NCBI GenBank assembly: GCA_022451835.1
Contig: JAKUNX010000007.1
Coordinates: 1 to 28,855, forward strand
Reading direction: 5' to 3'
Source of the DNA: Candidatus Poseidoniaceae archaeon
GTDB taxonomy: Archaea > Thermoplasmatota > Poseidoniia > Poseidoniales > Poseidoniaceae
DNA: 28,855 nt
Shown: piece after piece, positions 7,204-15,768 of the stretch
Position numbering within the stretch: position 1 is the first letter of the stretch
Layout of the letters: the number at the start of each line of letters is the position of its first letter
Notes under the pieces: model-generated
What the model saw: the letters and a program-made list of their open reading frames with translations, nothing else
What the model was told of the DNA's origin: nothing
Databases searched by the model: none
Translations under genes and position numbers: made by a program

Positions 7204-8435
7204 ATTTGGAAATCAACAAATTCCTTTTCATTAGTATTCTTTGTTGGGGCATCAGAATTTTTAGTTCTTAAAGAATAAGTGAACCCCCAAATTCTCTGCC
7301 ATGGAATTAAGAATCTAAATAGTGCCATAATAGAGAGGAACATCACTGCTGAAATTACTAATCCATAAGTTAGCGATAATTCGATTGATTCTGAAACTTG
7401 ACCTGCCCATTGGCTTCCTGTGGTATCACTTACCAAACTCAATAGAACACTATGGAATCCTAATGCAACCATAGTGGCAAGACCAGTTAGCCCAAGGAAG
7501 CCAAATGTGTGAACTAGGTGTGTGTTTAGCATATTATCCATTTGAGTCACGTATTCGGGGTCTCTCTTGCATGATTCAGGCAATCTGAAAGCATATTCAA
7601 GATACTTGATTACTCCAAATGCAGATTCTTGGAATACTAATATTAGAACTGCGATCAGTATCAAATCAAATTGTTCATTGGTAACTAAATCTATACCGAA
7701 AAAGCCGATAGTTGGTTGAGATATTTGAGATTCAAGTGTAGCAAGAGCGCCACCATAATCGCCAAGTTGTGCTTTGATTAGTGGGAATGTTAGGATAGCA
7801 TGAATACCCAAAAATAACAGAGTAAAGCCAATAGCCCAAGCAATAGATTTTCTTGATAAGCCCCATATTCCTCTTGAGCCCATTATTATTGGTAGCAAGT
7901 AAACGAACATGATTAGTAGCGACATTATCATCAGTAATGGCCACTCTAAAGTCTGTAATTCACCATCATCAGGTAGTCTCAAATCAAAAGAGAATAGCAT
8001 TCCGGTTAACCAACCGAGTAATAATCTACCAACAAGTAGCGAGATTAGTCCAATTATGAAGCCTAATTTGATTCTCTGTTGCGTTTTAGGAGTTTGATAT
8101 GCAATTAATGCCATCATTCCCCCAACTACCAAACCTATTGCTAATGGGACAAAAAATCGTGCAAGACCAGTTCTACCTTGACCAGTAAACCAATCACCTA
8201 ATGGTAGATCATCACCGATTAGTGATTCAATAGACGCAAATAGCATTGTGTGGTCAATAGAGCCTACTACATATGTTGACACAACTTCTAGATACATACC
8301 AACTAAGGCTGCAGTTGCAATAATTTGTAGTGTAATAATTTGCCATTGTCTTCGTAGCGTCTTGAGATGTAGAGTTCTAGCGCTAACACTATCCATGATT
8401 GTTACATCACTTTGAACTTGAACATCATCAGCCAA
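7200..8435 (-). CDS. Polytopic membrane protein, 411 aa, unknown function
   Basis: The protein has about eight hydrophobic segments. Examples are QIIATAALVGMYL near residue 37, FFVPLAIGLVVGGMMALIAY about 94-113, LLMIMSLLIMFVYLLPIIM, AIGFTLLFLGIHAIL, LILIAVLILVFQESAFG, and LVISAVMFLSIMALFRF near 370. A soluble acidic N-terminus and a polar tail flank them. I recognise no transporter or enzyme signature. The start is a TTG at 8435, one base after the DUF58 stop, with an AGGGGGT Shine-Dalgarno 6 nt upstream; the next in-frame Met is at residue 14. As the last gene after the DUF4350-like and DUF58 genes it occupies the slot often filled by integral membrane partners in DUF58 operons, so a role in the same envelope complex is plausible but unproven. 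Confidence 0.7.
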   Translation of the reverse strand: MADDVQVQSDVTIMDSVSARTLHLKTLRRQWQIITLQIIATAALVGMYLEVVSTYVVGSIDHTMLFASIESLIGDDLPLGDWFTGQGRTGLARFFVPLAIGLVVGGMMALIAYQTPKTQQRIKLGFIIGLISLLVGRLLLGWLTGMLFSFDLRLPDDGELQTLEWPLLMIMSLLIMFVYLLPIIMGSRGIWGLSRKSIAWAIGFTLLFLGIHAILTFPLIKAQLGDYGGALATLESQISQPTIGFFGIDLVTNEQFDLILIAVLILVFQESAFGVIKYLEYAFRLPESCKRDPEYVTQMDNMLNTHLVHTFGFLGLTGLATMVALGFHSVLLSLVSDTTGSQWAGQVSESIELSLTYGLVISAVMFLSIMALFRFLIPWQRIWGFTYSLRTKNSDAPTKNTNEKEFVDFQI

Positions 8436-8436
8436 T

Positions 8437-9690
8437 CTAATACCCCCTAACTTGCATCAATGCTTGTGATAAATCCATGTCAGGCATCCAATCAATTACT
8501 TGAGCACCAGATCCTGCTAATGTGGTAAGTCTGTTCTGACGTTCTAATTTCAAAACCTCATAAGACATTCTTGGAATTCTGCTGACCAATCTTTCGAAGT
8601 CAATACTTGATGGAGAAAGAACAGTTACTTCGTGACCACGCCCTACTAAGTCTCGAACCGCAGCTGGTACGGTTCCATCACCTTCACATGAAGATATGAC
8701 AAATACTGGACTACCCCTGCTGAATCTTCCACTTAGTGAGTTGGTTACTGCTTGCAATGGCATCTCCCCTTGAGCAGTAACTCCAGCAAGTGCACTAAGG
8801 ATTTTGAAATACTGCTTGTCTCCGGTATCTGGTGGTAGGTAAGATAATTTTTCACCATAGATTCCAAGCGCAACTGAATCTCTTCTCTTGAGGAAAAATG
8901 CAGCAAGGCTTGCTGCAGAGACCGTACTCATCTCTAGTGGATTCTTTAATACAGTACCTATTCTTGAAATATCTCTTGAATCAATTAACAAATACAAGTC
9001 AGTAACCGCATCTCGACATTTTTCATTAACCATTAATTCACCAGTTCTGGCATAAGCTTTCCAATTTATATTCTTGAATGGGTCGCCCGAAACGTATTCT
9101 CTAAGCGAATAGAATTCGGAACCTTGTCCAGGTGTTCTAAGGGTCGTAGCACCTGTGTACATCTTAGGTGTACGTGATCTAAGGAATGCCTCTTCGACCT
9201 CTTTGATTTGTGGGAAAATAACAATGTCACTATGATGGTCGACAAACATTTCCTCAACTCCAAGATTGAAGGTATTTCTTGAGCGCAGTGAAACAGGCCC
9301 AATCGAATAATGACCTCTAAGTGGGCAGCGAAGTACATATCGGATACGTGCACTTTCACCCGGGCTTAGGTTCAATCGCATTTGATTAAGTCCACTGCGT
9401 AACTTCATTTCATGCGGAATATTGTCATAGACTTCGAGTAACTGTGTCTTCCTGTTTGAGCGATTGGTAATAAGTAGTTCAACATACAAATCATCACCTT
9501 TGTACAGGTTATCTGCTGAGAGAGTTCTTTGAACTTCGACATCACCATGGCCAGAGATCCATGAATTGACAACGATGAAAGCGATGAGAGCAAGACCAAG
9601 AATCATCATTTGGTTATTTGCAATCATCATCCCAATCAAGATGAGAGCAATACCACCAGTAAAAGTAAATGCAGCCTTTCTTGTCCACAT
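8437..9690 (-). CDS. DUF58 domain protein
   Basis: The protein begins with two adjacent membrane helices (AAFTFTGGIALILIGMMI and MMILGLALIAFIVVNSWI). A beta-rich segment follows (VELLITNRSNRKTQLLEVYD, then ARIRYVLRCPLRGHYSIGPV). Next comes the DUF58 signature FYSLREYVSGDPFKNINWKA, then a von Willebrand A-like fold with LYLLIDSRD (a variant MIDAS-type strand) and AAFFLKRRDSVALGIYG. DUF58 proteins usually accompany MoxR AAA ATPases and membrane/VWA partners in envelope-associated complexes of uncertain function. The frame opens with a GTG at 9720, but AGGAGGTGAT (9694-9703) places the start at the ATG at 9690, 417 aa. That leaves 4 bp after the upstream DUF4350-like stop, consistent with translational coupling. 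Confidence 0.85.
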   Translation of the reverse strand: MWTRKAAFTFTGGIALILIGMMIANNQMMILGLALIAFIVVNSWISGHGDVEVQRTLSADNLYKGDDLYVELLITNRSNRKTQLLEVYDNIPHEMKLRSGLNQMRLNLSPGESARIRYVLRCPLRGHYSIGPVSLRSRNTFNLGVEEMFVDHHSDIVIFPQIKEVEEAFLRSRTPKMYTGATTLRTPGQGSEFYSLREYVSGDPFKNINWKAYARTGELMVNEKCRDAVTDLYLLIDSRDISRIGTVLKNPLEMSTVSAASLAAFFLKRRDSVALGIYGEKLSYLPPDTGDKQYFKILSALAGVTAQGEMPLQAVTNSLSGRFSRGSPVFVISSCEGDGTVPAAVRDLVGRGHEVTVLSPSSIDFERLVSRIPRMSYEVLKLERQNRLTTLAGSGAQVIDWMPDMDLSQALMQVRGY

Positions 9691-9693
9691 AGT

Positions 9694-9703
9694 ATCACCT
9701 CCT
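9694..9703 (-). promoter_or_regulatory. Shine-Dalgarno fixing the DUF58 start at 9690
   Basis: AGGAGGTGAT on the minus strand is a near-complete match to the 16S 3' end, with 5 nt between GGTG and the ATG. It overlaps the upstream DUF4350-like stop codon. Confidence 0.75.
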
Positions 9704-11305
9704 ACCCCATGCTTTGACACGTTTTACTATCGAAACGGTTTGTTCAAGTGAATATTTTCCAGGTTCAATGGCGAACTTTGCCAAGGTTGGATCGTTGATT
9801 AAGGCGACTAGTTCTCTTGCAGACATAGCATGAAATTCTTCTCTTGTCAAACCATTCTGATTGCGAACTTTGGATAGGAACACTTGCCTAATCTTTTCAA
9901 CTTTGGAATAATATGGATAACGGTTTGCATCACCAAATCCGTAGTAAATTATTGAGAATACGTGGCGCCAATTATCGGGGTCTTTCTTACGAATCAATAC
10001 TGCCTCAAATGAAATGAAGAGAATTAGGAACAATACCAGCATTGCCAAACCTTCGCCGGTAAAATATACCAAAAGGAAGTAAATTGTGTTGTAAGAATCA
10101 GCCAGCACTGCATTTTGTGGATGTCTTGATTCATCAAAGATTACCATTGAATTTTCCGCAGGTTCAAGTCCTTCATCTTCGAGACTAGTCATCATTGCTT
10201 CTGCAATAATATCCAATGCCCATTTTCGATTGTCATTGGCTGGGATTTCAGTATCAGTCTCTCCATATAGTCCTTCAGCAAAGCCTGAATAATCGTAGAT
10301 TGCATTGATTAGAGGCGAACCGTCGGCAACAAAGAACACTCTTCCACCATCATCCGGATTACAAGTTGACTTTGCACATGCTTCAACACTTAGGTTGAAT
10401 TTACCATACAAGTCAGGAGTTTCTTCATTTTGTTCACTACTAACCCAAATTTCACCGTCACCATTGACATCAACGCTTGCTTCATTACTTGTCACAGCCC
10501 TAATTGCTAATTCAGGAAGCGGGTTCTTATTATTCGGTATTAATTCTAAAGCAGTAATGTTGTTTAGCAGAACGCGATAGGTGCCATTGTAAGAAATTTC
10601 ACCATCTTTGCAATGGTGGCTGCAAACACCAGATTCCTCTTGTGTCATTGCCTGACCATCAACCAAAGCACAAGGGTGTGCACTCAATGCAGAAGAAGTA
10701 TCTGCCCATCGTTCATGGGTTGACAATGTTTCAGAATCAATTTGACTTCCATTCATGCTGCAAGGAGTTTCTTGAACACACATCCAGATATAATTGTAGT
10801 TCAATTCAGTTGCGTATGTGGTATCAAATAACTGATAACCACTATATCTAACTCCAAATGCTTCAGCTATTGTTCCAGCGAAGCCGTAATCCTCTAGGAT
10901 AATAGCCGTACCACCATTGTCAACAAATTCAACAATTGCATCTATTTCAGAAGGAGAATACCCATCTTCTGATGCAATGGTAATGAAACCATCTTCATCA
11001 AATTGTGGCAGAGAAAGCGTATCACGTTCAACACCAGCGACAATGTATGTCGTATTGCGGGGATCTTCGATATCTGCAAGCAATAATGGGCTACTAACTA
11101 GAGATCTAGTTTCAATACCCATATCTTTGATGTCTTGTCTAAACGCTGACATATCATTCCAATCATCATCATAAGCAGATAACTGGTTGGTGTTAGATAA
11201 GTTGACAAAATTGCTCAAGATCATTATCAATAGCACGAACATAACCGACCAAAAAGCGGCTTGTAAGCCGATTCTTCGGTAATTTATTTCGCGCCATTCA
11301 ACCAT
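9695..11305 (-). CDS. DUF4350-like membrane-anchored protein
   Basis: An N-terminal membrane helix (about residues 16-34, FWSVMFVLLIMILSNFV) is followed by a large extracytoplasmic region. Its first part has the DUF4350/GATase-like arrangement: SAFRQDIKDMGIETRSL, TYIVAGVERD, SEIDAIVEFVDNGGTAIILE. A second strong helix (LAMLVLFLILFISFEAVLI, about residue 430) precedes a cytoplasmic tail with YGFGDANRYPYYSK and a helical LTREEFHAMSARELVALIND segment. An insertion in the outer region holds eight cysteines (MC/PC/HPC/VCSHHC/ACAKSTC), suggesting disulfides. DUF4350 proteins typically sit beside DUF58 and MoxR; here DUF58 follows by 4 bp. The start at ATG 11305 is preferred over the GTG at 11311. 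No strong Shine-Dalgarno is visible, and an AGTATAGA box near 11370 may be its own promoter. Confidence 0.65.
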   Translation of the reverse strand: MVEWREINYRRIGLQAAFWSVMFVLLIMILSNFVNLSNTNQLSAYDDDWNDMSAFRQDIKDMGIETRSLVSSPLLLADIEDPRNTTYIVAGVERDTLSLPQFDEDGFITIASEDGYSPSEIDAIVEFVDNGGTAIILEDYGFAGTIAEAFGVRYSGYQLFDTTYATELNYNYIWMCVQETPCSMNGSQIDSETLSTHERWADTSSALSAHPCALVDGQAMTQEESGVCSHHCKDGEISYNGTYRVLLNNITALELIPNNKNPLPELAIRAVTSNEASVDVNGDGEIWVSSEQNEETPDLYGKFNLSVEACAKSTCNPDDGGRVFFVADGSPLINAIYDYSGFAEGLYGETDTEIPANDNRKWALDIIAEAMMTSLEDEGLEPAENSMVIFDESRHPQNAVLADSYNTIYFLLVYFTGEGLAMLVLFLILFISFEAVLIRKKDPDNWRHVFSIIYYGFGDANRYPYYSKVEKIRQVFLSKVRNQNGLTREEFHAMSARELVALINDPTLAKFAIEPGKYSLEQTVSIVKRVKAWGRR

Positions 11306-11399
11306 AAGCACACCAACTAGAGCGTATTTCCGACACTACACGCCAGCACATCAGTTTAGAATGTTGTCTATACTTGAGGATTAAATGCTCATTGAAACA

Positions 11400-11639
11400 T
11401 CATTTCCTAAGATGTATTCGATTGGAAATTCTTGACACATCATCAATGGGAATATTCATCCTTCCATCACGATAATTCCATGGTAGCATTGATGGCTCGA
11501 GATTGGCCTCAAGATTAACAACAATTTGAGTTATTGAACCGGATAATTTGTCTATCACTAAATCTGTGACTTCTCCTAATTTCTCATTGTGCGAGTCAAC
11601 AACATCTAGACCCATGACTTCCTTTGCAAAAACCGCCAT
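11400..11639 (-). CDS. PRC-barrel domain protein, 79 aa
   Basis: A single PRC-barrel: FAKEVMGLDVVDSHNEKLGE, then VTDLVIDKLSGSITQIVV and the closing strands MNIPIDDVSRISNRIHLRK. This is the usual length for stand-alone archaeal PRC proteins. PRC barrels bind RNA or proteins and are best known from photosynthetic reaction-centre H subunits and RimM. Archaeal stand-alone forms have also been linked to cell division (CdpB), so that role is possible by family only. The start is supported by GAGGAT about 8 nt upstream, which overlaps the end of cdc48; the gap is 10 bp. Operonic linkage to Cdc48 suggests shared expression. Confidence 0.85.
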   Translation of the reverse strand: MAVFAKEVMGLDVVDSHNEKLGEVTDLVIDKLSGSITQIVVNLEANLEPSMLPWNYRDGRMNIPIDDVSRISNRIHLRK

Positions 11640-11649
11640 GATAAAATCC

Positions 11650-13875
11650 TCACATTGTTTCTATTCCATGACTGAAATCCTTGGTTCGTTTGATATTTGA
11701 CATTCCTGAAGTTAATCTAGTTTCCATCTTTTGATAATATTCTAACATTTCAGGAGTTACAGTTGGCCTTACTCTACCAATTGCTTCTTCAAAGTGACTT
11801 TTCGTGACTTTCTTCTTATCTGCTCTCATACAGATAAGTGCAGCTTCTCGACATACCGCTTCAATATCTGCACCGGTAAACCCATCCAAACCTTTCAGAA
11901 TATCCTTAATTGAGAATTTAGACAATGGCATTCCTTGACAGTGTATGTTGAAAATTGCTTCTCTTGCCCCAACATCCGGTGGTGGAACATGCAAAACTCG
12001 CTCGAATCTTCCGCTTCGAAGAAGAGCAGGATCAATCATTTCAGGTCTATTTGTTGCAGCCACAACGATTACTCCATCAATTGATTCAACTCCGTCCATA
12101 CTTGCTAATAGTTGATTTACTACTCGATTTGAAACATCACTACCCTCGCTTGAATTGGAAGACCGCATATTTGCAATAGACTCAAATTCGTCAAGGAATA
12201 TTATCGACGGGGAAGATTGCTTGGCCTTCTTGAAAATTTCTCTTATAGCTCGCTCAGATTCTCCAACCCATTTTGAAATCATTTCAGGCCCTTTGATACT
12301 GATAAAATTCGCTTGTGCTTCATTAGCAATCGCTTTGGCAAGAAGAGTTTTTCCAGTTCCAGGGGCTCCAAACATAACGATGCCTCGTGGTGGTTTAATT
12401 CCAAAGTGTTCGAACAACTCAGGTTTAGTTAACGGCCATTCTACAGATTCTTTGAGTCTACTCTTGACATCTTCTAAGCCACCAATTTCATCCCAGGTGA
12501 CTTCGGGGACTTCAACATAAATTTCTCTAAGTGCAGATGGTTCAATATCTTTGATCGCTTGGTGAAAGTCGTCCATACAGACTTCCATCTTTTCCAATAC
12601 TTCAGGAGGAATAGTATCTTCTTCGAGGTCAATTTCAGGTAGATATCTACGTAGTGCTTTCATTGCAGCCTCTCTGACAAGTGCGGCTAAATCTGCACCA
12701 ACAAAGCCGTAGGTGTTGTCAAGAATCCAAGTAATATCGAAGTCTTCAGACATTGGCATTTGTCGAGTGTGAACATCCATTATCTCGCTTCTTCCATCAC
12801 GATCAGGTACACCAATTTCGATTTCTCGATCAAATCTTCCAGGTCTCCTAAGTGCTGGATCAAGTGCATCACGACGGTTGGTAGCTCCGATTACGACGAC
12901 ATTATCTCGACCTTGCATACCATCCATAAGAGTAAGCATTTGAGCAACAACTCTGCGCTCTACTTCACCACTTACATCTTCTCGCTTTGGACAAATCGAA
13001 TCAATTTCATCGATGAAAACAATGGCTGGTGCATTATCACTTGCATCATCAAAGATTTCACGCAGTTGCTTTTCAGATTCTCCATAATACTTGCTGATGA
13101 TCTCTGGCCCATTGATACTCTTGAAATGTGCATTTGTTTCAGTTGCAACCGCTTTGGCGATCATGGTTTTTCCAGTGCCGGGTGGACCATGTAGCAGAAC
13201 TCCTTTTGGTGGGTCAATACCCAATCTTCTGAATAGTTCAGGATGTTTAAGTGGTAACTCAATCATTTCTCTAACTTTCTGTAACTGTTGTCCAATACCA
13301 CCGACATCTTCGTAAGTTATTCCTTCAGATTGTCCGATGTCATCATCATCAATTGCTTCATCTTTGATTATAATGTCAGTATCGTTAGTTACTTTTACAA
13401 CTCCCTTAGGGGTAGTTTGTACGACTGCGAATGGTAGTGCTTCAGCAAACAATGTCATACCTGGAATAAAAATTCTATCTCCCTGAACTACAGGTCTGTT
13501 TTGCAATCCACGACGAGCAAAGCCCTCAATACCAGGCCCGAACTTGACTTTTTGTTTATTTGCCATAACTGGAGAAATGATCAATTTCTTACATTCTTCA
13601 GCCTCAACTTTTGATACGGTAACTTTGTCCCTTAAGCTGACTCCCGCATTTTTTCTAATGATACCATCGATTCTAATGATGGCCATTTTGTTATCTTCAG
13701 GTCTGCTACGCCAATATATCGCAGCAGTAGAACGCTTTTCACCCTTGATTAGAACTATATCTCCAGGTTTCAAGTCCAATCCAGAATCGCCAGATATTCG
13801 GGCTCTGCCGTGCCCTACATCTGAAGGAATTGATTTTTCCACAGTGAGTGATATGGCTTCATTTTGTCCTGACAT
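11650..13875 (-). CDS. cdc48: Cdc48/VAT-type two-ring AAA ATPase
   Basis: A 741-residue protein unfoldase with an N-domain (residues 1 to about 185: double-psi barrel start, GLDLKPGDIVLIKGEKRS) and two AAA modules. D1 has Walker A GPPGTGKT near 231-238, Walker B IVFIDEID near 287-294, and Arg fingers in ALRRPGRFDREI. D2 has GAPGTGKT near 502-509, Walker B FLDEFES and a pore loop ISKWVGESER. The D2 Walker B reads DEFE rather than the common DELD/DEID, a conservative change. The C-terminus (GIETM) lacks an HbYX proteasome-docking motif. It extracts and unfolds proteins, commonly feeding the archaeal proteasome. The start has GAGGAG 9 nt upstream. It heads a co-directional run PRC, DUF4350-like, DUF58, membrane protein, though a second promoter before DUF4350 is possible. 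Confidence 0.95.
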   Translation of the reverse strand: MSGQNEAISLTVEKSIPSDVGHGRARISGDSGLDLKPGDIVLIKGEKRSTAAIYWRSRPEDNKMAIIRIDGIIRKNAGVSLRDKVTVSKVEAEECKKLIISPVMANKQKVKFGPGIEGFARRGLQNRPVVQGDRIFIPGMTLFAEALPFAVVQTTPKGVVKVTNDTDIIIKDEAIDDDDIGQSEGITYEDVGGIGQQLQKVREMIELPLKHPELFRRLGIDPPKGVLLHGPPGTGKTMIAKAVATETNAHFKSINGPEIISKYYGESEKQLREIFDDASDNAPAIVFIDEIDSICPKREDVSGEVERRVVAQMLTLMDGMQGRDNVVVIGATNRRDALDPALRRPGRFDREIEIGVPDRDGRSEIMDVHTRQMPMSEDFDITWILDNTYGFVGADLAALVREAAMKALRRYLPEIDLEEDTIPPEVLEKMEVCMDDFHQAIKDIEPSALREIYVEVPEVTWDEIGGLEDVKSRLKESVEWPLTKPELFEHFGIKPPRGIVMFGAPGTGKTLLAKAIANEAQANFISIKGPEMISKWVGESERAIREIFKKAKQSSPSIIFLDEFESIANMRSSNSSEGSDVSNRVVNQLLASMDGVESIDGVIVVAATNRPEMIDPALLRSGRFERVLHVPPPDVGAREAIFNIHCQGMPLSKFSIKDILKGLDGFTGADIEAVCREAALICMRADKKKVTKSHFEEAIGRVRPTVTPEMLEYYQKMETRLTSGMSNIKRTKDFSHGIETM

Positions 13876-14015
13876 AATAATCGCTCCTCTACCTCGGTGA
13901 TGCTAATGGTTTGTAATACTTACAGCCTCAACTCGAAGCATAGTGCTCTATTGTCCATGTCATTTAAACCCTCCATGAGTTATTTCCATACACTTTTTTT
14001 GATAAATTTGAACCA

Positions 14016-14023
14016 TTATATTC
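14016..14023 (+). promoter_or_regulatory. TATA box for the aldehyde dehydrogenase
   Basis: ATTATATT lies 26 nt before the ATG at 14050. This predicts a leader of only a few bases, and no Shine-Dalgarno is seen. Confidence 0.45.
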
Positions 14024-14049
14024 AATAGTCGGACTTTAGTGGGCGTGAC

Positions 14050-15678
14050 ATGGTTCACGTTTTAGAAACCGGATTGGAATTTATTGCTCAAGAAAACCCT
14101 AATGGAAAGCCAGCAGTTCGCGGCTACAATATCATCAATGGTGAATTGACTTTAGCTAGTGATGGCGCGACATTCACTTCACAAAATCCAGCAATGCTTG
14201 CTGATTGCTTAGGCGAATTCCCTCTATCAACAAGAGATGATGTTAGAGATGCACTTCATGCGGCACACAAGGCATTTCCTTCATGGGCAGCAACTCCAGC
14301 GCCAACTCGGGGACAGATTATTGGTAATATGGGGCGACTACTTATGGAGCATAAAGATGCTTTAGTGGCCTTAGAGACTCGTGAAATTGGTAAGACCCTG
14401 AAAGAATCTGGCGGTGAGATCCAAGAAGCGATAGACACATGCTTATTTTTCCAATCTGAGGGACGCAGATTATACGGTCAAACAGTAAATTCAGAACTTC
14501 CTGATAAAGAGTTATTCACATATCGAAGACCGCTCGGGGTTTGTGGTATAATTAACGCTTGTAACTTCCCTTCAGCAGTTCCATTTTGGAAGATGATTCC
14601 AGCGATAATGTGCGGTAATACTTGTGTTTGGAAGAGCCCTCAAGATGCACCATTACTTTCGTTTGCATTGGCGAGAATTATGTATGAAGCAGGTCTTCCA
14701 GATGGCGTAATCAATCTAATACATGGCAAGGGCAGTGGTGCAGGACAATATTTAGTCGATGCAGTTGATGAGGGATTGGTCAACAAAATCTCATTCACTG
14801 GTTCAACTGAAGTCGGTAAGATGATTGGTGAAGTTTGCGGCCGGAACCTCGTGTCATGTTCACTTGAATTAGGCGGCAAAAATCCACTCGTAGTTATGCC
14901 TTCAGCAGACATCAACAACGCTGTTGAGGGTGCTTATTGGGGAGCATTTGGAACTGCAGGACAGCGATGTACCAGTCTTGGAAATTTGATAATTCACAAG
15001 GATGTTTATGATGATTTCATGGACAAATTCATGGCCAAAGTAAAGTCTACTAGCATTGGCAATTCTTCGGTTCACAAAGATGTTCTTTACGGGCCAATGT
15101 TGTCAGAAAAATACGGCAAGGATTTCTTATCTGGAATTGAAATGGCTAAGGCAAGTGGTGCAAAGCAAATTTGGGGCCAGGGAGTCATAACTGCAGATAA
15201 TGCTCCGGATAATTTCATGGGCGATGCGAGTGAAGGTGTGTTCATGTGGCCTCATGTTTTCGTAGACGTAACTGAAGACATGCAATGTTTCCATGAAGAG
15301 ATATTTGGCCCTGCGGTTACTGTAGTAAAAGCTAATGATTTTGATCACGCACTGCATCTTGCTAATGCAAGTCCTTACGGACTTTCTTCAGCCATTTACA
15401 CCAATGATCGTTTGGAAGCATACAGGTATAAAACTGGCATTAAGGCCGGCATGACAGGCATTAACAACAGTACTACTGGAGCAGAGGCTCACTTGCCATT
15501 TGGTGGCGTTAAGGGTTCTGGTAATGGTACACGTGAGTCAGGAATATGGGTTATTGAAGCATATTCTTACTGGCATGCAGTCAATGATGAATTATCAGGT
15601 AAACTCCAACTCGCTCAGATGGATGTTGATGAAATTGAGATGGTTGAAGCCGAGGTTGACTGGACACAATTAGCTTGA
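14050..15678 (+). CDS. NAD(P)-dependent aldehyde dehydrogenase, ALDH7-like
   Basis: A full-length ALDH-superfamily enzyme oxidising an aldehyde to the acid. Visible motifs are the N-terminal AAHKAFPSWAATPAPTRGQI, NACNFPSAVPFWKMIPAI, the cofactor loop FTGSTEVGKMIG, general base E273 in LELGGKNP, nucleophile C307 in GQRCTSLGNL, and EEIFGPAVTVVKAND. The GQRCT context and overall layout resemble the ALDH7 / aminoadipic-semialdehyde group more than classic betaine aldehyde dehydrogenases. At 542 residues it is about 40 longer than usual, because of an N-terminal preface (LETGLEFIAQENPNGKPA) and an acidic C-terminal tail (DVDEIEMVEAEVDWTQLA). The substrate is unknown: lysine-derived semialdehydes, lipid aldehydes or piperideine-6-carboxylate are all possible. 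It is flanked by its own promoter and a 90-bp gap to crtB. Confidence 0.88.
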   Translation: MVHVLETGLEFIAQENPNGKPAVRGYNIINGELTLASDGATFTSQNPAMLADCLGEFPLSTRDDVRDALHAAHKAFPSWAATPAPTRGQIIGNMGRLLMEHKDALVALETREIGKTLKESGGEIQEAIDTCLFFQSEGRRLYGQTVNSELPDKELFTYRRPLGVCGIINACNFPSAVPFWKMIPAIMCGNTCVWKSPQDAPLLSFALARIMYEAGLPDGVINLIHGKGSGAGQYLVDAVDEGLVNKISFTGSTEVGKMIGEVCGRNLVSCSLELGGKNPLVVMPSADINNAVEGAYWGAFGTAGQRCTSLGNLIIHKDVYDDFMDKFMAKVKSTSIGNSSVHKDVLYGPMLSEKYGKDFLSGIEMAKASGAKQIWGQGVITADNAPDNFMGDASEGVFMWPHVFVDVTEDMQCFHEEIFGPAVTVVKANDFDHALHLANASPYGLSSAIYTNDRLEAYRYKTGIKAGMTGINNSTTGAEAHLPFGGVKGSGNGTRESGIWVIEAYSYWHAVNDELSGKLQLAQMDVDEIEMVEAEVDWTQLA

Positions 15679-15768
15679 TTGGTGAAAAATTTATTTTGGA
15701 ATCATACTATACTTGATATATCAATAGCAGTACCTTAAGTTACTTCAGTCTTCGACATAGGTGGTTTT

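Noticed and set aside
12760..13194. Plus-strand 144-aa open frame inside cdc48
   Set aside because: It is antisense to the strongly conserved D1 AAA module and has no ribosome-binding site or recognisable domain.
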